DNA from: Haloferacaceae archaeon
Lineage (GTDB): Archaea > Halobacteriota > Halobacteria > Halobacteriales > Haloferacaceae
DNA length: 15,687 bases
Direction of reading: 5' to 3'
Assembly: GCA_018609965.1 (NCBI GenBank)
Contig: JAHENP010000221.1
Location: 1 to 15,687, forward strand
Position numbers and translations under genes: made by a program. The notes under the pieces are model-generated. The model made no database searches and was not told the DNA's origin. It saw only the letters and a list, made by a program, of their open reading frames with translations. Below, piece by piece: positions 5,269-11,694 of the stretch. The first letter of the stretch is position 1. Every line of letters begins with the position of its first letter.

Positions 5269-5949
5269 GTGACGGACGACGACCGTTGGGACGGCGAGCC
5301 GACGACGGAACAGAAACTCCGCCGGCTCGCCGAGAACGGGTTCTTCGACGACCGGGAGGCGGCGCGGCTCGCGACCGCTCTCGACGGAGAGTCGCCCGAG
5401 ACCACCTCCGACGGAGAGTCGCCCGAGACCACCTCCGACGGAGAGTCGCCCGAGACCACCTCCGACGGAGAGTCGGTCGACGCCGACACCGTCAGCGAGT
5501 TGCGGACGCGCGTCGAGGAACTCGAATCCGAGCTGGCGGCCACGGAGTCACGACTCCAGGCTAAACGCGAGGAGGTGGACGACTACCTCCGACAACAGGA
5601 GGAACAGTTGGCCGAGCGGCGCAGACACGCGACGGCCGACCTCGTCGAACGCCTTCTCGCCGAGGTGTACGAGCCGTTGGGGCGTGCGCTGACAGCCGGC
5701 GAACGGGACACCGAGACGCTTCTGGAGGGGATCGAGATGGTGCGCGAGCAGTTCGCGGCCACGCTCGCCGAGGACGGCGTCGAGATTCTCGACCCGGAGC
5801 CGGGGACCACACTCGACCGTGACCGCCACGCCGTCGAACGGACGGTGCCGGCCGAGACCGACGACGGTACTGTCTGTGAGGTGCTCGAACCGGGGTTCAC
5901 TGTCGACGGTGAGGTCGTCGCGAAGGCGCGTGTGTTCGTCGCGGAGTGA
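5269..5949 (+). CDS. GrpE-like nucleotide exchange factor, stand-alone
   Basis: The product has 226 residues from a GTG start. Residues 1-38 are charged; residues 39-65 are three identical copies of DGESPETTS; residues 74-120 form a long coiled coil (SELRTRVEELESELAATESR). From 104 onward it matches the GrpE core: DDYLRQQEEQLAERRR, then DLVERLLAEVYEPLGRAL, the helix with LLEGIEMVREQF, and the beta-domain end EVLEPGFTVDGEVVAKARVFV. GrpE dimers drive ADP release from DnaK (Hsp70) in the cytoplasm. No dnaK or dnaJ is nearby, so this may be a second GrpE or a relative that has taken another partner. The gene is divergent from the SpoIIAA-like gene and convergent with the GNAT gene. Confidence 0.82.
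   Translation: MTDDDRWDGEPTTEQKLRRLAENGFFDDREAARLATALDGESPETTSDGESPETTSDGESPETTSDGESVDADTVSELRTRVEELESELAATESRLQAKREEVDDYLRQQEEQLAERRRHATADLVERLLAEVYEPLGRALTAGERDTETLLEGIEMVREQFAATLAEDGVEILDPEPGTTLDRDRHAVERTVPAETDDGTVCEVLEPGFTVDGEVVAKARVFVAE
5383..5475 (+). repeat. 27-bp tandem repeat (3 identical copies plus 12 bp) inside the GrpE-like gene
   Basis: The unit runs GACGGAGAGTCGCCCGAGAC then CACCTCC. Copies at 5383-5409, 5410-5436 and 5437-5463 are identical at the nucleotide level, and a fourth begins at 5464 and diverges after 12 bases. Each encodes DGESPETTS. The identity of synonymous sites shows recent expansion or homogenisation. The unit length is a multiple of three, so copy number can change without breaking the frame. 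Confidence 0.95.
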
Positions 5950-5970
5950 CCTGACCGTCTCGCTCGCCGG

Positions 5971-6522
5971 TCAGACGTCGACCGACCGAGTCGCGTAGAC
6001 GGTGAACGCGGTCTCGCTCGTCTCGACGAAGCCGGCACGCCGGAACAACCGCCGCGCGGCCTCGTTTTCCCGTTCGACGGAGAGCCAAACGGTCGAGACG
6101 GCCGACTGCCGGGCGTGTGTGAGCCCGGTCTGCAACAGCTCCGTCCCGACCCCCGCCCGGCGGTACGCCGGGGCGACGAACAACCCGAGTTCGTGCTCTC
6201 CGGATCGGTCCGGAACGAACGTGACGTGTCCGACCACCCGGTCGTCGTGTGTGGCGACCACCGACGGCGCGGCCGTCACCGTCGACAGCCACTCGTCGAG
6301 CGCCGTCGGCGCGGCCGGCGGCACCCCCTGTGAACGGTCCGTCGGCTCGAACGACTCGTAGAACGACCGCACGGCCTCCCGATCCGACGGCTCGTAGGGC
6401 CGGAAGTCGACCACGCGCCCGTCCCCGTCTGCGGACGCGTGCGGCAGTGTCACCCCGTCGCTCCGAGCCACCGGGTCTCGGACCGTCGGTGCCTCTGGCG
6501 TCTCCTCGGTACTTCGACTCAC
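5971..6522 (-). CDS. GNAT family N-acetyltransferase
   Basis: The product has 183 residues. I chose the GTG at 6522 because a CTTAAG box lies 25-30 bp upstream; a TTG eight codons earlier would lie next to this box. Residues 1-37 are an unstructured acidic leader. The GNAT fold follows: FRPYEPSDREAVRSFYESF (first strand and helix), DRVVGHVTFV (strands 2-3), ELGLFVAPAYRRAGVGTELL at 111-130 with the acetyl-CoA pyrophosphate-binding loop RRAGVG, then TVWLSVERENEAARRLFRRAGF. The enzyme would transfer acetyl from acetyl-CoA to an amino group of an unknown substrate. It is convergent with the GrpE-like gene, with 21 bp between the stops. Confidence 0.9.
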   Translation of the reverse strand: MSRSTEETPEAPTVRDPVARSDGVTLPHASADGDGRVVDFRPYEPSDREAVRSFYESFEPTDRSQGVPPAAPTALDEWLSTVTAAPSVVATHDDRVVGHVTFVPDRSGEHELGLFVAPAYRRAGVGTELLQTGLTHARQSAVSTVWLSVERENEAARRLFRRAGFVETSETAFTVYATRSVDV

Positions 6523-6546
6523 ATGTCGTCTGTCGTCCCGAGACAA

Positions 6547-6552
6547 CTTAAG
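6547..6552 (-). promoter_or_regulatory. Putative TATA box of the GNAT gene
   Basis: CTTAAG lies 25-30 bp before the GTG at 6522. Further upstream, 6570-6606 is AT-richer (TTATACGCCCTTGTATTACC on the minus strand) and could hold an operator or a second promoter. Confidence 0.5.
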
Positions 6553-6604
6553 CTGACCTTGCAGGAGATCGTTTTTCTGGAAGGTAATACAAGGGCGTAT
6601 AAGG

Positions 6605-7888
6605 TTACTCCCGGAGTGCTTCGGCGGCCGTCCCGCTCGTCTCGCTGGCGGCGTCGGCGAGCGTCTCGACGGTGACGTAGTCGGCGACCGGCTCGACGAG
6701 TCGGGCAGGAGCCGGATCGCCGCGGTCGGCGACTCGGGCGAGTCGTCTGTCGCCGTACGCGAGCCGTCGGCCGGCGTCGACGACGGTCGGGCGGGCCAGC
6801 GCGGGCGCGGTGGCGCGCCCGAGTGCAGACTCGACGGCCTCGACGGCCGCCGCTCGCCGGCGGCGGACCCACGCGGCCGACTCGATCCGGTCGAGAGTCC
6901 CTGCCTCGGCCCGCTCGGTGATCGTCTCGAACGCCGACAGCGTCGCCAGTTGGCGTGTCCCAGTTAGCAACGCCGTCGCCGAACTGTCGGCGTCCGCGAC
7001 GGACCGCCGGCGGTCAGACACCGCTTGGTCGAACGCCCGGAGCGCCTCGCTCGCGACCGACCGTTCCCTGTTTGGTGTCGGGGTCGCGACCGCGGACTGC
7101 CGCTCTCGAAGTCGTTCGAACAACCGTTGGGCGGCCCTCCGAATCCGGTCGGCGTGCCGTTCCGTCCCGGTGTCGGCGAGTCGGTCCGCGAGGTGGCGAG
7201 CGTCCGCGAGGGTCGCACGCGCCCGTTCGACCGCGCCGCCGGTCTCGGCGATGCGCAACAACGTCGACTCCGCGTTGGGTGTGTCGCGGTCGCCCGCTCG
7301 GGTGAACAGGTACTCGACGGCGGCGTAGCCGGCAGTCGCGACGACCGGGTCGCCGGCGAGGTGTTCGAGCGTCTCGCGCACCTCCTGTGCCTCGTCGACG
7401 ACGGCGTAAAACGAGTCTCGCGCCGTCGACAGCTCTTGTTCGCCCGTCGCGAACCTCCACCCGGCCGCGGCGTACCCCGCCTCGACCCGGGCGTCACGCA
7501 GTCGTTGGAGCGCCACCCGTTCCGTCGGCGCCGTCCGTGCGTCCGCCAACGCGGTCGTCGCCTCTCGGACGGCGTCGGCCAGTTCCGCCCGGACGTGACC
7601 GTTCGGCACCGTCTCCGCCGAGAGTGGTGTCGGGAGTTCACCGAGCAACGCCGTCGTCCGGTCGCGGTGGCGGCGGAACTGGGCGGCCGCGACGGACACC
7701 GGGAACGTCGGCGACACGGAGAACTCGGGTGTCGTCCCGAAGCTCGTGTCCTCCACGTCGATCGCCGGGAGCCCGCGTGACTCGATCTCGCGGTTCCCGT
7801 CGACGCCCGGAAGCTCGCCGCTACACCCAGCCACCCCGGTCACCGCAAGCGTCGCGAGCAGGCCACGGCGTGTGGTGCTGTCGGTTAT
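6605..7888 (-). CDS. Tat lipoprotein, helical, unknown function; apparent ATA start
   Basis: Read from ATA at 7888, the product has 427 residues starting (I/M)TDSTTRRGLLATLAVTG with twin arginines at 7-8 and a lipobox VAGC at Cys22. That is a classical haloarchaeal Tat lipoprotein signal, so the mature protein should be lipid-anchored outside the membrane. The rest is almost wholly helical and Ala/Arg-rich, with no motif I recognise. No ATG, GTG or TTG near this point preserves the twin arginines. The next canonical in-frame start upstream is GTG at 8041, which would add 51 unlikely Arg/Trp-rich residues overlapping the gene before. The ATA overlaps the upstream stop codon as ATAA, exactly where an ATGA overlap would be expected. 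The gene is the second of a two-lipoprotein operon. Confidence 0.75.
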   Translation of the reverse strand: MTDSTTRRGLLATLAVTGVAGCSGELPGVDGNREIESRGLPAIDVEDTSFGTTPEFSVSPTFPVSVAAAQFRRHRDRTTALLGELPTPLSAETVPNGHVRAELADAVREATTALADARTAPTERVALQRLRDARVEAGYAAAGWRFATGEQELSTARDSFYAVVDEAQEVRETLEHLAGDPVVATAGYAAVEYLFTRAGDRDTPNAESTLLRIAETGGAVERARATLADARHLADRLADTGTERHADRIRRAAQRLFERLRERQSAVATPTPNRERSVASEALRAFDQAVSDRRRSVADADSSATALLTGTRQLATLSAFETITERAEAGTLDRIESAAWVRRRRAAAVEAVESALGRATAPALARPTVVDAGRRLAYGDRRLARVADRGDPAPARLVEPVADYVTVETLADAASETSGTAAEALRE

Positions 7889-8625
7889 CGGCCGCTGGCC
7901 TCCGTCTGTGTCGTTGTCTCCGTCGCCGCCTCCGAGTCCATCCCGTCGCCGCCACTCTCCCCGTCGCCACTCTCGCCGTCCGTGCTCTCGCCGTCCATGC
8001 TCTCGTCTCCACCACCCTCCCGAAGCTCGACACCGCGGCACGCACTCCCGCCCAACGACGTGGAGCCGCCGACCCCTTCGACCGTCGCCGGAATCCGGAT
8101 CAGTCGGCTCTCGTACACCCGCGTGTCCGCCTCACACGCCGCCGTGTACGGCTTCAGTTTGCGACCGTAGCCGATCTCGATCCCGTCACCACCCCACGAG
8201 ACGGAACAGAGTGTGACGGTGTAACAGGACAACACCCGCATCGACTGGACGTAGACGGTCTCCGTCTCGAAGTCGGTCGCCGCGAGGAACGCTTCGACTG
8301 TCTCGCGTCCGTCGGGGACGACCCGCACCGCATCGGCGTTCTCCCGGTCGAGGGTCCAGGAGTGCACGTCCCAGTCACGGCCGTCGAAGGGTCGATGTCG
8401 TCGTTGCTTGGACGGCGGCCGACGGACGGGTGGGGCGTCCGTCCCGCCGCGGAGTCGTAGCGTCGGCGGTACGTCGTCTCTGGAGACCGATCCGGTCTCG
8501 ACCGCCCGGTCGGGGTCGGCCGCGACTGTCGGTGTCGGGGTTCGGTCGCGTTGTCTGTCGGTGCCACAGCCGGCGGTGGCCACGAGGAGCCCGACGGCTC
8601 CCAGGAGGCGTCTGCGAGGGACCAT
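7885..8625 (-). CDS. Tat lipoprotein with cysteine-rich domain and DGES tail
   Basis: The product has 246 residues from the ATG at 8625, supported by a CTTATC box 28-33 bp upstream. The signal is MVPRRRLLGAVGLLVATAGC: three arginines, a hydrophobic stretch and a lipobox ending at Cys20. A Pro/Arg-rich linker follows, then a domain at about 82-200 with DWDVHSWTLDRENADAV, TETVYVQSM, Cys134, Cys140, Cys164 and Cys196, and ESRLIRIPA; the cysteines could form disulfides outside the cell. This resembles an uncharacterised haloarchaeal surface family I recall but cannot name. The C-terminus is a low-complexity acidic tail with three DGES units. It overlaps the next gene by 4 bases (ATAA) and so is probably co-transcribed with it. 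Confidence 0.8.
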   Translation of the reverse strand: MVPRRRLLGAVGLLVATAGCGTDRQRDRTPTPTVAADPDRAVETGSVSRDDVPPTLRLRGGTDAPPVRRPPSKQRRHRPFDGRDWDVHSWTLDRENADAVRVVPDGRETVEAFLAATDFETETVYVQSMRVLSCYTVTLCSVSWGGDGIEIGYGRKLKPYTAACEADTRVYESRLIRIPATVEGVGGSTSLGGSACRGVELREGGGDESMDGESTDGESGDGESGGDGMDSEAATETTTQTEASGR

Positions 8626-8652
8626 CTCCGGTCGGCGTTCCGCCGGTCTCGG

Positions 8653-8658
8653 GATAAG
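8653..8658 (-). promoter_or_regulatory. Putative TATA box of the lipoprotein operon
   Basis: CTTATC lies 28-33 bp before the ATG at 8625. A 13-bp palindrome GGTCGA-C-TCGACC (8665-8677) sits just upstream of it and could be a regulator site. Confidence 0.5.
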
Positions 8659-8740
8659 TTCGGTGGTCGACTCGACCGACGGCTTTCCACCGGGACGCGA
8701 TCGGTAAGTTGGAGTCGGAACGGTGTTCACGGCTCCGTCA

Positions 8741-8747
8741 ATTTTAG
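8741..8747 (+). promoter_or_regulatory. Putative TATA box of the transducer gene
   Basis: ATTTTAG lies 26-32 bp before the ATG at 8773. It is flanked by CACGG (8728-8732) and CCGTG (8749-8753), an inverted repeat that frames the box. Confidence 0.5.
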
Positions 8748-8772
8748 ACCGTGGATAACCTGTGTTGTAAAT

Positions 8773-10674
8773 ATGGCTACGACGGGGCGGACAGAAACTG
8801 GCGGAGAGACGGCCGGTGTTCTGGGGGACATCAGGCGGTATATGCCCGACGGCTCGGGGATCTCGGACGACGTGTGGGGGGCGCGACACCGGCGTATCCT
8901 CCTGACGTTGTTCGCGCACGTCCCGTTCCTGCTCGCAGTCGGGCTGTACGACGGGACGGAGACGTTCCTGACGGGCGCGCAGATTCCGGCGACGCCGACG
9001 CCGATCGTCCTCGGGGAGCTGGGCCTCCTCGTCGGTGTCGGACTGCTCGCGGCGTGGTCGGGGCTGCCGCGGCGTGGACAGACGGTCGCGGCGGCAGTCG
9101 GGATGATGCTCTCCTCGACCCTGCTCGTCCAGTTCTCGGGCGGGTACATCGAGGCGCATTTCCACTTCTTCGTCGTGATGGCGATCCTGGCGAGCTACGA
9201 GGACTGGCTCCCGTTTCTCGTCGGCTTGGGGTACGTCGCCGTCGGGCACGGCGTGTTCGCGACGATCGACCCGAGCCGGGTGTACAACCACGCGGCGGCG
9301 ATCCAGTACCCGTGGGCGTGGTCCGGGATTCACGCCGCGTTCATCCTCGGGCTGATCGGGGCGTTGGTGGCGAACTGGCGGTCGTTGGAACAGTCCCGCG
9401 AGGCGGCCGACCGGCGGCTCGCGGAGATCGAGGCCCGCGACGAGGAGATCCAACGCGCAGAGTCCGCCCGTGACGAGGCAGCCTCTCGGCGTGACGAGGT
9501 GGAACGGCTCAATGACCACCTCGAAGAGACGGCAGACACCTACAGCGCCGCGATGGCCCGAGCGGCTGACGGCGACCTCACCGTTCGACTCGACCCGGAC
9601 ACGGAGAGTGAGGCGATGGCACAGGTCGCGCGGTCGTTCAACGAGATGATCGCCGACACGGAGTCGACGGTCCGGGAGATCCAGTCGTTCGCGACGGCGG
9701 TGTCCGAGGCCAGCGACGAGACCACGGCCGGGGCCGAACGGGCCCGCACGACCAGCGTCCAGATCGACGACGCCGTCGAGCAGATCGCGGGAGGCGCGAC
9801 CGAGCAACACCAGACGCTCCAGGAGGTGACGACAGAAATGAACGATCTCTCGGCGACGATCCAGGAGGTGGCCTCCTCCGCCGAGACGGTCGCGCGCACA
9901 GCAGAGGAGACGGCGGAAGTGGCCGAGGCCGGCGAGGCCACCGCCGGCGACGCGCTCGACAGCGCCGAGGCGGCGACGGACGCCATCGACGCGACCGTCG
10001 AGACGGTCGACCGACTCGACGAGACCGCCACCGAGGTCGGCGAGATCGCGGAGGTGATCGGCGACATCGCCGACCAGACTAACCTGCTGGCGTTGAACGC
10101 CAACGTCGAGGCCGCCAGAGCGGGGAACGGTGACGGCGGGACGGCAGGGTTCACGATCGTCGCAAACGAGGTGAAGAGTCTCGCGGCGGAGACGAGCGAG
10201 GCTGCCACGGAGATCGAGACGCTGATCGAGGAGACACAGACGGAGGTGGCGGCGACGGTCGACGCGGTCAAGACGGCACGCGAGTCGGTCACAGACAGCG
10301 CCGTGGCCGTCAGGGAGACGGCGGCGGCGTTCGAGGCGGTGACGGAGAACACGGAGGCGACGGAGGACGGCGTCGCCGAGATCAGCGCCGCGACGGACAG
10401 CCAGGCCGCGAGCACGGAGGAGGCGGTCGCGATGGTCGACGAGGCGGCTGCCGTGGCCGACGAGAACGCCGACCGAGCGGCGGAGGTCGTCGAAGCCACC
10501 GACGAACAGGTCGAGACTGTCGAGACGGTCACCGACGAGGCCACCTCGTTGGCGGCGCGTGCCGACCGGCTTGGCGACCTGTTGGCCGCCTTCGAGGTGA
10601 GCGAGACGCAGACGACAAACGACTCACCCCCTGCGGCCCCGAGCGCGGTCAGCGACGGCGGTCGGCGGGAGTGA
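8773..10674 (+). CDS. htr8: Methyl-accepting transducer, Htr8 (HtrVIII)-like
   Basis: The product has 633 residues from the ATG at 8773; the longer frame upstream of it is not supported by the promoter. Six hydrophobic segments lie at about 42-58, 78-96, 103-121, 131-140, 146-161 and 183-201. Histidines lie in or near them (His49, 129, 131, 159, 173, 187), notably EAHFHFF. HtrVIII of Halobacterium, an aerotaxis transducer of similar length, has a six-TM N-terminal region compared with cytochrome oxidase subunit I, and this protein fits that type. A HAMP region follows at about 258-300, then a long coiled coil with the signalling core IADQTNLLALNANVEAAR (432-449) and IVANEVKSLAAETSEAA. It would signal to CheA/CheW. 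The hairpin tip is longer than usual. The gene is divergent from the lipoprotein operon. Confidence 0.85.
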   Translation: MATTGRTETGGETAGVLGDIRRYMPDGSGISDDVWGARHRRILLTLFAHVPFLLAVGLYDGTETFLTGAQIPATPTPIVLGELGLLVGVGLLAAWSGLPRRGQTVAAAVGMMLSSTLLVQFSGGYIEAHFHFFVVMAILASYEDWLPFLVGLGYVAVGHGVFATIDPSRVYNHAAAIQYPWAWSGIHAAFILGLIGALVANWRSLEQSREAADRRLAEIEARDEEIQRAESARDEAASRRDEVERLNDHLEETADTYSAAMARAADGDLTVRLDPDTESEAMAQVARSFNEMIADTESTVREIQSFATAVSEASDETTAGAERARTTSVQIDDAVEQIAGGATEQHQTLQEVTTEMNDLSATIQEVASSAETVARTAEETAEVAEAGEATAGDALDSAEAATDAIDATVETVDRLDETATEVGEIAEVIGDIADQTNLLALNANVEAARAGNGDGGTAGFTIVANEVKSLAAETSEAATEIETLIEETQTEVAATVDAVKTARESVTDSAVAVRETAAAFEAVTENTEATEDGVAEISAATDSQAASTEEAVAMVDEAAAVADENADRAAEVVEATDEQVETVETVTDEATSLAARADRLGDLLAAFEVSETQTTNDSPPAAPSAVSDGGRRE

Positions 10675-10710
10675 GATGTCACCAGAAGACCAGCGTGTGG
10701 CGACGACGGC

Positions 10711-11406
10711 TCAGGGGTCGGTGACGACCGCCGTCCACCGGTCGACGACAAGCTGTGACTCCCCCTCGTAGGTCGCCGTCTCGGCGCCGACGAGTCTGAC
10801 CGTCTCTCCCTCCGAGAGTCGCGGGTGGTCGCCGCCGGCCCAGACGACGAACCGGGCGCGTCCCTCCCCGTCGGTCCCGCGGAGTCGGCCGAGTTGGCCG
10901 ACGTTGTCGTCGTCACTCGACCACAGCTCCGCCACCGTCACGTCAACTGTCACGCCGGTGCCGTCTGGCTGTTCTGTCGCCGCCGACACGGAGAGCGGGT
11001 GGAGTCGTCGCCCCCACTCGTCGCGTGTCACACCCCCGAGTGCCGTCCACAACACCGGTACGACCAACAGGATACGCACCAGCCGGAGCCACCCCGGGCG
11101 GGTGTTGCGGCGGTCGAACTCCCTGGCACGCCGTTGGACAGCCTCGTTGTCTGCGTGTTTCTCCGCGTGACAGCGCGGACACAACGCTTGGAGGTTGTCG
11201 AGCCCGTGGCCGCCCCCGTCGGCCTTCGGGACGACGTGGTCGACCTCCAGCCACACGTCGTCGACGCGGGTGTTCCTGACGCCACACGACTGACACCGGT
11301 TGGCGTCACGCTCCAACACGCGCCGTCGCCGGGCGTCCCAGTCCGGCGGGTACTCGTCGGATGGGTAGTCGGCGTACGCCGGGTCGTACGGTTCTTCCCC
11401 CGTCAC
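10711..11406 (-). CDS. HNH endonuclease domain with TM segment and OB-like C-terminal domain
   Basis: The product has 231 residues from a GTG start, with a GCTTAC box 27-32 bp upstream. Residues 25-86 are an HNH domain with zinc ligands Cys38/Cys41 and Cys76/Cys79, the catalytic His57 in LEVDHVVP, Asn71 in GLDNLQALC, and CHAEKH (His80, His84). Residues 106-124 (WLRLVRILLVVPVLWTAL) form one TM helix. Residues 150-229 have alternating strands with ETVRLVGAETATYEGESQLV, like the OB fold of haloarchaeal RPA-type single-strand-binding proteins. A nuclease on one side of the membrane joined to a possible nucleic-acid-binding domain on the other is odd. The N-terminus is probably inside by the positive-inside rule. 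The role (DNA processing, uptake, or defence) is unknown. Confidence 0.85.
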   Translation of the reverse strand: MTGEEPYDPAYADYPSDEYPPDWDARRRRVLERDANRCQSCGVRNTRVDDVWLEVDHVVPKADGGGHGLDNLQALCPRCHAEKHADNEAVQRRAREFDRRNTRPGWLRLVRILLVVPVLWTALGGVTRDEWGRRLHPLSVSAATEQPDGTGVTVDVTVAELWSSDDDNVGQLGRLRGTDGEGRARFVVWAGGDHPRLSEGETVRLVGAETATYEGESQLVVDRWTAVVTDP

Positions 11407-11432
11407 GAGACGAACCGACGGTGGCGCCCGTG

Positions 11433-11438
11433 GTAAGC
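11433..11438 (-). promoter_or_regulatory. Putative TATA box of the HNH gene
   Basis: GCTTAC lies 27-32 bp before the GTG at 11406. It overlaps the region just before the stop of the zinc-ribbon gene, so the HNH gene may have its own promoter besides read-through from upstream. Confidence 0.35.
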
Positions 11439-11446
11439 TGTTCGCC

Positions 11447-11677
11447 TCACCGCCCCCACAGCGCGCCCGCGAAGAACGCCGCCGCGCCGTCTAGATCGTT
11501 CCTGTCGCCCGTCGTCTCGCCGTGGCTCGTCTCTGTCACACGCCCCGTCGTCCCGACACGTTCGAACTGTTCGCCGCCGCAGTCGTCACACCGAGCCGGC
11601 GGCTGCACGTCAGCGAACACCGTCCCACAGTCGACACAGCTGTAGTTGCAGCGCACGATCACAGAGAGGGGCCGCAC
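11447..11677 (-). CDS. Small zinc-ribbon protein
   Basis: The product has 76 residues from a GTG at 11677; GTG codons at 11662 and 11656 are other possible starts and there is no promoter or ribosome site to decide. The motif CNYSCVDCGTVF (Cys14, Cys17) and CDDCGGEQFERV (Cys30, Cys33) make a zinc ribbon in residues 10-45. The second half is acidic and ends in a short hydrophobic segment (AAAFFAGALWG). It begins 17 bp after the S9 peptidase stop, so the two probably form one transcript. Zinc ribbons of this size are often accessory RNA- or protein-binding modules; nothing identifies the partner. Confidence 0.75.
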   Translation of the reverse strand: MRPLSVIVRCNYSCVDCGTVFADVQPPARCDDCGGEQFERVGTTGRVTETSHGETTGDRNDLDGAAAFFAGALWGR

Positions 11678-11694
11678 GGCGAAGAGTCGCCCGC

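Noticed and set aside
5383..5475. CRISPR array
   Set aside because: The 27-bp units are tandem with no spacers and lie in frame inside a coding sequence.
8626..9810. Long minus-strand open frame continuing upstream of the first lipoprotein across the transducer gene
   Set aside because: It runs antisense to well-conserved transducer TM and HAMP sequence. The lipoprotein has its own Tat signal, ATG and TATA box at 8625-8658. GC-rich DNA produces such frames.
9540..10916. Ser/Ala/Thr-rich minus-strand frame of 458 codons
   Set aside because: It is the antisense shadow of the transducer coiled coil, with no domain and low-complexity composition.
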